Shown here one piece after another: positions 8,235 through 16,859 of a stretch of 64,000 bases of DNA; the first letter of the stretch is position 1; the number at the start of each line of letters is the position of its first letter. Where the stretch lies: contig JAUWBF010000009.1 in the NCBI GenBank assembly GCA_030601755.1, forward strand, positions 1-64,000, written 5' to 3'. This DNA comes from Verrucomicrobiota bacterium. Lineage in GTDB: Bacteria; Verrucomicrobiota; Verrucomicrobiia; Opitutales; Opitutaceae. The position numbers were made by a program, and so were the translations under genes. The notes under the pieces are model-generated. The model was not told the origin of the DNA, did not search any database, and was given only the letters and a program-made list of their open reading frames with translations.

Positions 8235-9701
8235 TCAGGTCGTGGCGGGCGATGGAGCGGTTCCCGTCGGAGCCGGCGGCGTAAAGCCGTTCTGACCGCC
8301 GAGCTTCTTCCACTCGCGGTAAAGCAACCAGGTGAAGACAAAGGCCGCGCCCTGGAACGCGAAGTTCCACACCGGCAGGAACCGGTAGCAGTATTCGGGA
8401 TCCGGATGCAGCCTGCCGACCAGATCGAAGTAGGCGCCGCAGGCCACGCCGCCCACGATCAACGCGCCGGAGCGCACGAGCGCGTTGGCCGATGAGAACT
8501 GTCCGTAGCGGTCCATCGGAAACACCTTCATCAGGGCCGGCAGCTCCGAGGCCGCGTAGAGCGTGTGGATCGGCAGGCTGGTGACCGCGAGCACGACGAA
8601 GATCCACGGCACCCACTCCGCCGCGATGTCCGGCCGCAGCATCGCGAACGTGATCGAGAACGGCCCCATGAACGCCTGCAGGCCGATCGCCAGCAGCATC
8701 ACGCGCAGCGGGTGCTTGCGGTCGGCGAGGATGCCGGCCGGGTAGAGCAGGGCCACGCCGACGATGCCGCAAACGCCCGAGACCTTGCCGATGAAGCCGA
8801 AGTCGAGACCGAGGTATCGGGTCTGGTAAAGCAGCACGTAGGAGCCGGAGGCCCACGTCATGGCCACGCAGGCGTTGGCCAGAAAGATGAACCAGTAGAA
8901 ACGATGCGTGAAACACTCGGTGGCGTAGGTGCGCAGCGCGGCGCGAAATCCCCGGCGCTCGCCCACGTAGGCCGGCGGCGGCGGATAGTCGCCCTCGCGG
9001 ACCTTCCAGCACATCATGAGAAACGCCACGAGGTAGAGCAGCCCCGCGATCAGGAAGATCTGCTGCATGTGCGTCTCGGCGTATTTCAGCACGAAGAAGT
9101 TGTAGCCCGCGCCCGCGCAGGAGCCGACCACGCGGAACAACGCCATGAAGCGCGCGAGGAAGACGTGCGGGACCACGTCGTTGAACAGGTAGTAGTAGAC
9201 CGACGTGATGAAGAGATTGAAGAACTGGAAGCAGACCATGAACACGCCGATGACGACCAGCATGACGGTCATTTCAGAGAAGCGGCCGTGCAGCGCGATG
9301 TCGTGCAGCCAGCGGCCGATGGGCACCGCGTAGCCGAGCAGGATCAGGAACAGCACGAGAAACGGTGTCGCTCCGAACAGGAACGGAATGCGCCGGCCCC
9401 AGCGGCTGCGAAACCGGTCGCTGCGAAAGCTGATGACCGGGTTGATCGCCGCCGACATGATGTTGGGGATGGTCGTGACGATCAGTCCCAGCGACCAGTT
9501 GGGCGCGCCGATGCCGTTGAGTTTGATCGGCAGGATGCTGGGCACGACCGTCTCCATGAGCGTGAAGCAGAAGTCGCCCCACAGGAGAAAGAGGAAGAGC
9601 GTGATGAGCCCCGCCTTGGTGTAGCTGAGCGTGCCGACCTTGAAGCGGTCGGCGTCGGCGGACGGGTTGATGGATGCGGCGGGGGATGCGTTGGCGGACA
9701 T
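8235..9701 (-). CDS. MFS transporter, probable oligosaccharide/sugar uptake
   Basis: Inner-membrane secondary transporter of 488 residues with about twelve hydrophobic segments. The loop after the second helix pair reads SDRFRSRWGRRIPFL, the classic MFS cytoplasmic loop 2-3 signature and close to the glycoside-pentoside-hexuronide:cation symporter style. A repeated helix-loop pattern is seen in the second half (YPAGILADRKHPLRVM). It ends the operon read GH1-GH16-prepilin-like-small secreted protein, 127 bases below the last of these, which suggests it imports the sugars those enzymes release. The ATG at 9701 gives a short hydrophilic N-terminus. The substrate is inferred from context only. 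Confidence 0.85.
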   Translation of the reverse strand: MSANASPAASINPSADADRFKVGTLSYTKAGLITLFLFLLWGDFCFTLMETVVPSILPIKLNGIGAPNWSLGLIVTTIPNIMSAAINPVISFRSDRFRSRWGRRIPFLFGATPFLVLFLILLGYAVPIGRWLHDIALHGRFSEMTVMLVVIGVFMVCFQFFNLFITSVYYYLFNDVVPHVFLARFMALFRVVGSCAGAGYNFFVLKYAETHMQQIFLIAGLLYLVAFLMMCWKVREGDYPPPPAYVGERRGFRAALRTYATECFTHRFYWFIFLANACVAMTWASGSYVLLYQTRYLGLDFGFIGKVSGVCGIVGVALLYPAGILADRKHPLRVMLLAIGLQAFMGPFSITFAMLRPDIAAEWVPWIFVVLAVTSLPIHTLYAASELPALMKVFPMDRYGQFSSANALVRSGALIVGGVACGAYFDLVGRLHPDPEYCYRFLPVWNFAFQGAAFVFTWLLYREWKKLGGQNGFTPPAPTGTAPSPATT

Positions 9702-9828
9702 GGGAAAACAACGGAGGCGAGCCCCGGGCGTCTGGCCGGGGAGGGCACGGGAAACGAATCGCGGCCCAAGCGAGCCGGCGCGGCGAGGTCGGTGTGGGCG
9801 GCAGTTGGAGGCGTGGGGCCGCGCGAAG

Positions 9829-10596
9829 TCAGTTGCTGGCCGAAGGCGGCAGAACCTCGGCGATCTTCCTCAGCCGCAGATCGACGGGCGCCGGGTCGTC
9901 TTCAGTGGGCGGAGGATCGATCAAGAAAAGGGTCAGCCGGGTGTCGCGAGCCAGCATCTGGGTGCTGCTGACGATCGGCCGCCATTGGCCGGTCACCAGC
10001 GTGGCGACCTGGAGCTTGGTGCGATAAGTCTCGGGATAGGGAATCACGGCGCTCTTGAACGGATCGAGCGTGGTCGACTTGGCTCCAAACATGACGGCGG
10101 AGGGACGGCGCGAAAAACTGATGACGCGCAAATGATCGGCGGGATGGGTCGACGCGGAGTCGTCCAGGACCATCGGCAGAAACTCCAGGGGACCTCCGTC
10201 GGGTGCGCGTGGTGCATTCGACGGCAGCAGATAGGCTGGCACGAGGATGATGACGCGCGGTGTGGGCGGCTGGTCGGCCCCCGAGGAGCGCGGCGGGAGC
10301 CTAAGCTGGGCGACGATGATCTTGGCAGGGGGGAGCTTGGGGTCTGGATTGTCGACCAGTCGGTAAAGGGAAAGTTCGCCGTCGAGCGGGATCGGATAAG
10401 GGCGGGAGTAGGTGGTCGTGGGAAAGTCGACGGTGTTCGTGGTGCGCGGGTCGACGTCGTAGCGCAGCGGTTCGGTCGGCCCGAGCGATACCACGCGAAA
10501 GGTGTCGGGTCGCGGCGCCGCCTGGGCGTTGGCGATGGATACGCCGAAGCAGACAAGCACGGCCGGCAGGATCAGATGTCGGAAGGTGAGAGCCAT
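9829..10596 (-). CDS. Secreted protein of unknown function next to prepilin-like protein
   Basis: I do not recognise this 255-residue protein. It starts with a Sec signal peptide (MALTFRHLILPAVLVCFGVS, cleavage after ANAQA) and continues as a proline-rich, charged domain without cysteines or clear motifs. Its start overlaps the end of the giant prepilin-like gene by 25 bases, so the two are almost certainly translated together and may act together. The ATG at 10596 was chosen because it opens the signal peptide; a longer upstream frame lies inside the neighbouring gene and looks like a shadow. It is probably periplasmic or outer-membrane associated. Confidence 0.75.
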   Translation of the reverse strand: MALTFRHLILPAVLVCFGVSIANAQAAPRPDTFRVVSLGPTEPLRYDVDPRTTNTVDFPTTTYSRPYPIPLDGELSLYRLVDNPDPKLPPAKIIVAQLRLPPRSSGADQPPTPRVIILVPAYLLPSNAPRAPDGGPLEFLPMVLDDSASTHPADHLRVISFSRRPSAVMFGAKSTTLDPFKSAVIPYPETYRTKLQVATLVTGQWRPIVSSTQMLARDTRLTLFLIDPPPTEDDPAPVDLRLRKIAEVLPPSASN

Positions 10597-13500
10597 CGGA
10601 AGGAGACGATTTTGTATTGGCGACCGAACCGCTGGCTGAGCGTGCCGTCGGCGGGCGTGTCCGCGGGATTGAGGGAGTCCTCCACGTAGTCGGGCATGCG
10701 CTGCACGACGGCCTCGCACCACGCCTGAGAGTTGACGGTCTCGTTGACCGGATTGACCGATTCACCGTAGGCGCGAACGGTGAAGGTGTCCGAGCGGGCG
10801 GAAAGACCGCCGCCGATCGCCGCAAGCACGTCGGCCTGAGTGAGGAACTTCGGAGCATTGGCCGAGGAGGCGCGCTGCGGGGTTTTTTCGGGCGTGTCGT
10901 TCACGTCGCCGCGGGCGAGGGGCAGCGAGTAGTAGGTAAGCGTGCCGGGCGGCAGGTCGCCGATCGTGCGGGTGTTGCCCCAAAACGAGGAGCCGGCGAA
11001 ATCATTGCTGGCGTAGGCGGTGGGGGTGCTCGCGGGCGTGGCGTCGATGGCGGCCTGCAGCGCGCCCTTCATGCCGATGAGAAAGGTCTGCTTTTGCTCG
11101 GCGGTGAGTCCCGACTGCACGGCGTAGGGAGCTGTCGATTGCACGAAGGAGGCGTTGTCGACGAGCCGGCGGTTGACGAAATCGGCGAGGGAGACAAACG
11201 GGCCACGCGCTCGGATTTCCGCGACGAGGTTGCGCGCCAGCTGGGCGATCTGCTCGGGCGAGAGCACTCGGTAACCTTTCCAGAGCGCGTCCATGTCGGC
11301 GCCTTCGTAGTAACCGTAGGCGGTGGTGGTGCCGGAGGGCGCGGCCACCTGCGAGACGCCGGAGGGCAGTCCGGGGCCGGAGTCGGGATCGAGAAAGCGG
11401 GAGAAGGCCACTCCCAGCGCGGGGCCCGAGGCGTTGGTCTCGGGGTCGTAGGCCAGTTGGTTCAACCCTCCGAGAACGGCGCGCCAAGCCTGCTCGGAGG
11501 TTGAGTTGATGTTGAAGCCGCCGGCGAGCAGCAGGTGGGACGCGGCGGCGTCCGCGTCGGACTGCAGTTCGGAGTCCGAGGGCGAGCCGATGCGGACCAA
11601 CCGGGGATTGTCGAGCGTTTGGGGCACGTTGCCGGAAACGGGCACGGTGGAGAAAAAATAACGATCCCAGAGTGTCCTATTAAGCAGCCAGGAAGCATCG
11701 TAGTAACGCATCTGACGGTTCGCGACGTCCACGGGCGCGCTGCCGGTGGACTCGAGCAGGCGGTTGGTGTTGAGGATGCGAAAATCCGCGATGGCGTTGC
11801 CCACCGGGTAGGCCGGATAGCTGCCGGCCAGCGACAGGTTGGCGTGTTGCAGATGGGCGATGGACATGAGCGGTTGTCCGGCCTCGCGAACCTCAAAGAG
11901 GCTGGCGTTCACCGACCGGCCGGTGCGCAGGTCGCGGTCGAGGCTGATGCCCGCCGAGGCGTGTTCGAAGTCGACGGTGTTCTCTAGGAACCACACGGGC
12001 CAGGCGTCGGAGGACGTCGTGATCTTTGAATAGTATGGAGTCACGTGATTGGGATCGCGACGGGTGCGGAAGAGGTAGGGGGCGCGGATGTTGCCCTGCG
12101 CGATCCAGCGGTAGCGCGGGATGCCGGCGCCGTATTGATCGTTGAGCACGTAGCCGCGGCCGATGGCGGAAAAGATCGACATGGTGAACCACTTCAAGTC
12201 GGGCTCGCGAATGGCGGATGGTCGGGGGAGGGGAGCGGCGGACGCGAGGATGTTGCCGGGATTGTCGATGGCCGCGTAGTCCACGCGCTGAATGGTCTGA
12301 TACCACGCGTTGCGGGTGTGGTCCCAGTCGCCGTCATTGTGGGCGGAAGGCGTGGCGCCCGCCTCGCCGAGGTAGATGGCGGTGTGGCCGTTCTGACCGT
12401 TGCGCAGGCCGTCGCGGGCGACGGTTTGGAAATCATGTCGATAATCCTCGGCGGTGACGACGGCGCCTGTGTCGATCGACGCGTAGTTGTGGGAGTTCAG
12501 GCCGGGGAGCATCGTGTTCGTGCCCGGCAGATAGGCTGATTGGCCCCCAAGGGTGAACATCAGGCTCTCGCCCGCCTCCAGGGCGGGGCATTCGACACGG
12601 AAGCGAAAGTAACGGACCGGGTAGTCGGTGCCGGCGGGCTTGGGCGTGGTGATGTCGCGGAGATTAAACGAGATCTTGTCGACCCAATTGCGCGTGGTCG
12701 GGGTCGCCGGATCGGGGTGATCGACCTGCAGCATCATCTCGCCGCCGGTATTGCGCATGAAGCCCACGCCGATCTCGTAGGAACGGCCGGCCATGCGCTT
12801 GTTGTAGGGATTCCACAGCACGGCCACGGGGTAGACGTTCAGCCGGATGCTGGTGCCCTCGGGCACATGGCCGTCGGTGTCGGTCGCAACCGTGGCGTCG
12901 GCCTCGAAGCTGAAGCCGAGCGACGTGTAGGTGAGGATCGGATACACCCCGATTTCGCCGGCGGCCCCGCTGTCGTAAACGGGACGGCGGGGCGTGATCA
13001 CGCCGGCGGTCGCGGTCGTCGCGTAGTGTGAGCGCAGGTGTCCCCAACTGGGGATGAAGGTGGTGTTCTCGGCGGCGTTGTCGGGCACCCAGAGGCGGTC
13101 GGTGTTGTCGGGGCCCTCGGCGTCGTTGGCGAGGATTCTGGTCAGGTCGTGTCTCAGTCCGCCGGCGTAGGTGTCGGAGAGCACGGAAAGGGAGGAGGCG
13201 GTGACGTCGTGAAAGCGATGTTTGAGGGCGGCGGCCATGCTGTCCGCATCATCGGAGCCCATGATGGTCTGGGTGGGCGTGACGACATCGGCGACCGAGT
13301 CAAAACCGGGGTCATAGACACCGGCGATCCGGGGCGAGTCGAGCGCTCCGGCGTCGACGCCGGAGACCATGAGCTCGACCGCGGCGCGGCTGGCGCTCGC
13401 AAAGGCCCGGCGCTTTTGCCCGAGTTGCTCTCCGCTGGTCAGCGACGGGTCGGTGCCGGCGAGCGGGAGGTTGACGCGGGCCTTGGCGCCCTCGTCGCCG

Positions 13501-14309
13501 ACCCACCAGGCGTAGCGGCCGATGGTGACGGGACCGGTTTGACCGGGAGCCTCGGCTTGGATGTCAACCGCGGGAGCCACGACATAGTCGGCCGGCACGT
13601 TGGAGTCATCAAGGGCGGAATCGACGCTGTTGCCGCCGACAAGCAGGCGCCCGGGAGTGGTGCCGGCAATGGGGCTGGCGAGGGTGATGTCCGTGGAGGT
13701 TGCGGGAGTGGAAACGGTGAGCCCGGAGATCGTGGCGTCAGGAGAAAATCGGATGCCGGTGGGCGAGGTGGTGATCTGACCGCTGTCACCCACATCGCCG
13801 GTGCTCCGGCGGGGATCGAAATCGGTCTGCTCGTTGCCGCTGACCAGCCAGTTGATCAGGCGCGCGGAGGAGCCGTGCGCGTCGACGTTGGAGGTGTTGG
13901 TCAGCGCCGCTTGGATGGCGGAGGGCGTGTCGTCGTAATCGGCGGCGACGGAGCTGCCGTAGGCGCCGACCCAGTGGGGGTTGGGCGCGTCGGCGCCGTG
14001 CTCGAGGTCGGCGCGGGCGGTGGTGCGCTGGTCGGGGCCGGTGTATTTCTGCAACTCGCCGACGGCGATGTTGAGCGCCATGAGCGCGTTCTGGCGGGCC
14101 TGCGAGAGTTGCTGGCTGTTGGCGGCGACCTGTGTCTCGACCCGCGTGAGCGCGGCGAGGGAAACGAGGATCAACACGAGGAACGCGACGAGCGTGATGG
14201 TGATGAGCAGCGCGAAGCCTTCGCGGGCCGCGCGGGGGCGGGGGCAACCCGGGGTCCGCGGGCCGGTGTCGGCGGGGCGACCGGAGGACTGTGGGGGGCG
14301 GCGGGTCAT
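10572..14309 (-). CDS. Giant prepilin-like protein (Verru_Chthon cassette protein A type)
   Basis: The 1245-residue product has a type IV prepilin-like start: a basic leader, Gly31-Phe32 (the position of prepilin peptidase cleavage), then about 22 hydrophobic residues (FALLITITLVAFLVLILVSL) and RVETQVAANSQQLSQARQNA. The following ALNIAVGELQKYTGPDQR is the signature I associate with the Verrucomicrobia-specific 'Verru_Chthon cassette protein A' family. The remaining 1100 residues are Ser/Thr/Asp-rich and probably extracellular. Other cassette members (B, C, D prepilins) are not adjacent here. The gene is the third in a GH1-GH16 operon and may form a surface or secretion structure used in polysaccharide attack; that role is inference. 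The leader glycine is present, but the usual pilin Glu at +5 is not. Confidence 0.82.
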   Translation of the reverse strand: MTRRPPQSSGRPADTGPRTPGCPRPRAAREGFALLITITLVAFLVLILVSLAALTRVETQVAANSQQLSQARQNALMALNIAVGELQKYTGPDQRTTARADLEHGADAPNPHWVGAYGSSVAADYDDTPSAIQAALTNTSNVDAHGSSARLINWLVSGNEQTDFDPRRSTGDVGDSGQITTSPTGIRFSPDATISGLTVSTPATSTDITLASPIAGTTPGRLLVGGNSVDSALDDSNVPADYVVAPAVDIQAEAPGQTGPVTIGRYAWWVGDEGAKARVNLPLAGTDPSLTSGEQLGQKRRAFASASRAAVELMVSGVDAGALDSPRIAGVYDPGFDSVADVVTPTQTIMGSDDADSMAAALKHRFHDVTASSLSVLSDTYAGGLRHDLTRILANDAEGPDNTDRLWVPDNAAENTTFIPSWGHLRSHYATTATAGVITPRRPVYDSGAAGEIGVYPILTYTSLGFSFEADATVATDTDGHVPEGTSIRLNVYPVAVLWNPYNKRMAGRSYEIGVGFMRNTGGEMMLQVDHPDPATPTTRNWVDKISFNLRDITTPKPAGTDYPVRYFRFRVECPALEAGESLMFTLGGQSAYLPGTNTMLPGLNSHNYASIDTGAVVTAEDYRHDFQTVARDGLRNGQNGHTAIYLGEAGATPSAHNDGDWDHTRNAWYQTIQRVDYAAIDNPGNILASAAPLPRPSAIREPDLKWFTMSIFSAIGRGYVLNDQYGAGIPRYRWIAQGNIRAPYLFRTRRDPNHVTPYYSKITTSSDAWPVWFLENTVDFEHASAGISLDRDLRTGRSVNASLFEVREAGQPLMSIAHLQHANLSLAGSYPAYPVGNAIADFRILNTNRLLESTGSAPVDVANRQMRYYDASWLLNRTLWDRYFFSTVPVSGNVPQTLDNPRLVRIGSPSDSELQSDADAAASHLLLAGGFNINSTSEQAWRAVLGGLNQLAYDPETNASGPALGVAFSRFLDPDSGPGLPSGVSQVAAPSGTTTAYGYYEGADMDALWKGYRVLSPEQIAQLARNLVAEIRARGPFVSLADFVNRRLVDNASFVQSTAPYAVQSGLTAEQKQTFLIGMKGALQAAIDATPASTPTAYASNDFAGSSFWGNTRTIGDLPPGTLTYYSLPLARGDVNDTPEKTPQRASSANAPKFLTQADVLAAIGGGLSARSDTFTVRAYGESVNPVNETVNSQAWCEAVVQRMPDYVEDSLNPADTPADGTLSQRFGRQYKIVSFRWLSPSDI

Positions 14310-14332
14310 GGCTGGGGTGGGAGGTGCGGACC

Positions 14333-14356
14333 GGCGTCCGGCCAGTGCCGGACGCC
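14333..14356 (-). other. Intercistronic perfect hairpin
   Basis: GGCGTCCGGC, a 4-nt loop, GCCGGACGCC: ten perfect pairs between the GH16 stop and the ATG of the giant prepilin-like gene, about 24 bases before that ATG. There is no T-run, so it is not a standard terminator. It may shield or process the mRNA, or lower expression of the large downstream gene. Confidence 0.5.
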
Positions 14357-14399
14357 GACGGAGGGTGTCGGGGCGGGGTTGTTTTGTTCTAATCGGGTG

Positions 14400-16859
14400 T
14401 CAGAGGCGGCTCTTGAGCTGCCAGGCGCGGACGTAGTCGACCTGGAAGAAGTCGGGGAGCTTGGAGAGGTCGACGTTCTTGGTGGCCCAGCCGCCGACCT
14501 GGGTGTTGAGCTTGAGGTAGGCGGGAACGTTGGAGACGCGCTCGTCGGCGTATTCCACGACCTTCTTGCCGTCGATATACCAGGTGAGCTTGCCGGGTTC
14601 CCAGAGCAGGCCGAAGTTGTGCCAGCCGTCGGGCGTGGGGCCGAAGTAGACGTGGCTGGTGCCCCAGGCCTTGTGGTCGGCGCCGTAGCCGTCCCAGTGC
14701 AGGGCGACGTTGTTGCGGCCGGGGCCCCACTCGGTGAGGTGCTCGAGGATGTCGATCTCCATGGCGCCGTTGCCGGTGTCGCGGCGTTGCCACTGGTTGA
14801 GTCCGGAGGCGGCTCTGCGGTCGGGCATCATCCAGAAGGCGGGCCAGAGGCCGCGGGCGGTGGGCAACTTCACGCGGGCCTCGAAGTAGCCATAGAGCTG
14901 GGTCCACTTGTCGTAGCTCTGGACGAGGCCGGAGGCGTAGTCGCGGGTGCCGAGCTTGGGGTCGTTGTTTTCATGGCCGAATTTTTTCTCGGTCTTGATG
15001 GAGAGCACGCCGTCGGCGACGGAGAGGTTTTCGGGCACGTAGCGGACGAGCTGGCCGGGCTGGGGACCGTCCCACGGGAAGCGCGGGGTCCAGAGCTTGT
15101 CGTTCAACCGGTCGCCGTCGAAGTTTTCGTCGAGGGTGCGAACCCAGTCGCCGTCGACCGGCGGACGTTCGCCGAGCCAGGCGGGCGGGGTGACGGGCAC
15201 GTCGCGGTCGGCGGGCGAGGTGAGCGCGACGCCGTCCTTGGCGGCGGCGGGCGAGCCGTGGGCCTTGAGGTCGGAGAGGATGAGGGTGGTGTCGGCCTTG
15301 GGGCGGACGATGAAGACCTGGATGGCGATGATGCGTTTCGGGTTGAGCGGGAAGGCGGGCGCGCCGTTCTGCTGGCCGAAGGTGAGGGAGAGGGCCTTGG
15401 TCTCGTGGGCGCCGACGGTGATCTGCTCGGTGTTCCAGGGCTCGGTCTTCCAGTGGCCGGGGTTGTCGACGCGCATGAAAACGGTGACCTTGCGATCGTT
15501 GGGGTTGGTCACGTCGACGGTGACGCCGCCGAAGGCAGAGAGGTCCCAGCCGCCCTTGGGCATGGGAAACTGGATGTTCGGATAGTTGGAACCGGCCTGG
15601 AAGGTGACCTTGATGGCGCCGTCTTCAAGCAAGGCGGAGGACTCGGAGTAGTTGAAACCGGCGAGCTTGTTCTTGGACAGGTCGAGGAGTTCGCCGCCGA
15701 TGGAGGGCGAGAAGGTGGCGTCCTGGCCGGCGGAGGCGGCGGGAGCGGGTGCGGCCGCGTCGCTTGAAGCGGTGGCGGCGCTCGCGGTGCCGAAGGGGAC
15801 GATGTTCCGCACGAGGATGGCGGCGTCGGCCTTGGGGCGAGAGACGAAGAGCTTGAGGTTGCTTATGCGCGAGGAGTCGAGGGCGTATCCGGGATTTCCA
15901 TACGACTTGCCGAAGACGACTTTCACGGTCTTCGTTTCTCCGGGGGATATCCAGGCGTCGCCGGTGTTCCAGGGCGACTGGCGCCAGTCGCCGGGGTTGT
16001 CGGCGCGGAGGTTGACCTGGAGGCGGGACTGGCCGGCGTTGGTGACCTCGGCCTGGATGCCGGCGAAACCGGTGAGGTCGAGACGTCCGCCGGCGAGCGG
16101 GAAGTCGAGGCCGGGGTAGTCGCCGCCGTTGGGGAAGGCGACCTTGAGGGCGTCGCCCTCGACGGAGAGCACCGGATTCTTCTCGGTGCGGATGGAGGCG
16201 AGGTTGTCGGCGGTCGGCTTGAAGACCGGCGTGCCGGCGGCGGCGGGCTTGGAGGCGGGCTCACCGGTGGAGGCCGCCGGAGCCGACGCGGCGGTGGCGG
16301 CCGGCGCGGTGCCGAAGGGACGAAGGTTGCGCACGAGGATGGCCGCCTCGGTCTTGGGGTTGGCGGCGAAGAGCTTGACGTTGCTCACGCGGGACGGATC
16401 GAGGGCGTAGCCGGGGTTGCCGTAGGACTGGCCGAAGGTGACCTTGAGGGTCTTGGACTCTCCGGGGGCGATCCAGATGTTGTTGGTGTTCCAGGGGGAC
16501 TTGCGCCAGTCGCCGGGGTTGTCGGCGCGAAGGTTGATGTTGAGGCGCTCCTGACTGGTGTTGGCGATGTCGAGCTGGATGCCGGCGTGGCCGGAGAGGT
16601 CGCGCATGCCGCCGATGGGGAAGTCGAAGCCGGGGTAATCGGAGCCGGCGGGAAAGACGACGCGCAGCGCACCGGTGGCGGCGTCGAAGGAAACCGAGGC
16701 GTTTTTCTCGGTTTGAATCGCGGCGAAGTTGTCAGCGGTGGCGGTGTAGAGCGGGGTTTCGGCGGCGCGCGCTACGGCGAACGTCGTGGCGAGCACGAGC
16801 GCGACGAAGGCGGAGCGAAGGAGGGGCGAGGGGGTTGGACGGATCATGGAGAAAGTCAT
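14400..16859 (-). CDS. Secreted GH16 glycoside hydrolase with three N-terminal carbohydrate-binding-like repeats
   Basis: Endo-acting enzyme, by family a laminarinase, agarase, carrageenase or porphyranase type. In 819 residues: Sec signal peptide (about 1-32), three tandem domains of roughly 150 residues (about 34-185, 210-350, 375-540) and a GH16 jelly-roll (about 570-819). Domains 1 and 2 repeat NLRADNPGDWR.SPWNT and FG.SYGNPGYALD; domain 3 is more diverged (MRVDNPGHWKTEPWNT). They are joined by Ala/Pro/Ser linkers. Similar DNPG.-.NT domains occur in agarases. The GH16 active site is EIDILE (Glu701, Asp703, Glu706), the beta-bulge form. It starts inside the GH1 stop (ATGA overlap), so the two are translationally coupled; a second ATG lies four codons in. 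Confidence 0.92.
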   Translation of the reverse strand: MTFSMIRPTPSPLLRSAFVALVLATTFAVARAAETPLYTATADNFAAIQTEKNASVSFDAATGALRVVFPAGSDYPGFDFPIGGMRDLSGHAGIQLDIANTSQERLNINLRADNPGDWRKSPWNTNNIWIAPGESKTLKVTFGQSYGNPGYALDPSRVSNVKLFAANPKTEAAILVRNLRPFGTAPAATAASAPAASTGEPASKPAAAGTPVFKPTADNLASIRTEKNPVLSVEGDALKVAFPNGGDYPGLDFPLAGGRLDLTGFAGIQAEVTNAGQSRLQVNLRADNPGDWRQSPWNTGDAWISPGETKTVKVVFGKSYGNPGYALDSSRISNLKLFVSRPKADAAILVRNIVPFGTASAATASSDAAAPAPAASAGQDATFSPSIGGELLDLSKNKLAGFNYSESSALLEDGAIKVTFQAGSNYPNIQFPMPKGGWDLSAFGGVTVDVTNPNDRKVTVFMRVDNPGHWKTEPWNTEQITVGAHETKALSLTFGQQNGAPAFPLNPKRIIAIQVFIVRPKADTTLILSDLKAHGSPAAAKDGVALTSPADRDVPVTPPAWLGERPPVDGDWVRTLDENFDGDRLNDKLWTPRFPWDGPQPGQLVRYVPENLSVADGVLSIKTEKKFGHENNDPKLGTRDYASGLVQSYDKWTQLYGYFEARVKLPTARGLWPAFWMMPDRRAASGLNQWQRRDTGNGAMEIDILEHLTEWGPGRNNVALHWDGYGADHKAWGTSHVYFGPTPDGWHNFGLLWEPGKLTWYIDGKKVVEYADERVSNVPAYLKLNTQVGGWATKNVDLSKLPDFFQVDYVRAWQLKSRL

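Noticed and set aside
13038-15767. Plus-strand open frame of about 900 codons
   Set aside because: It runs opposite the giant prepilin-like and GH16 genes, with Gly/Val/Asp-rich low-complexity content typical of a shadow frame.
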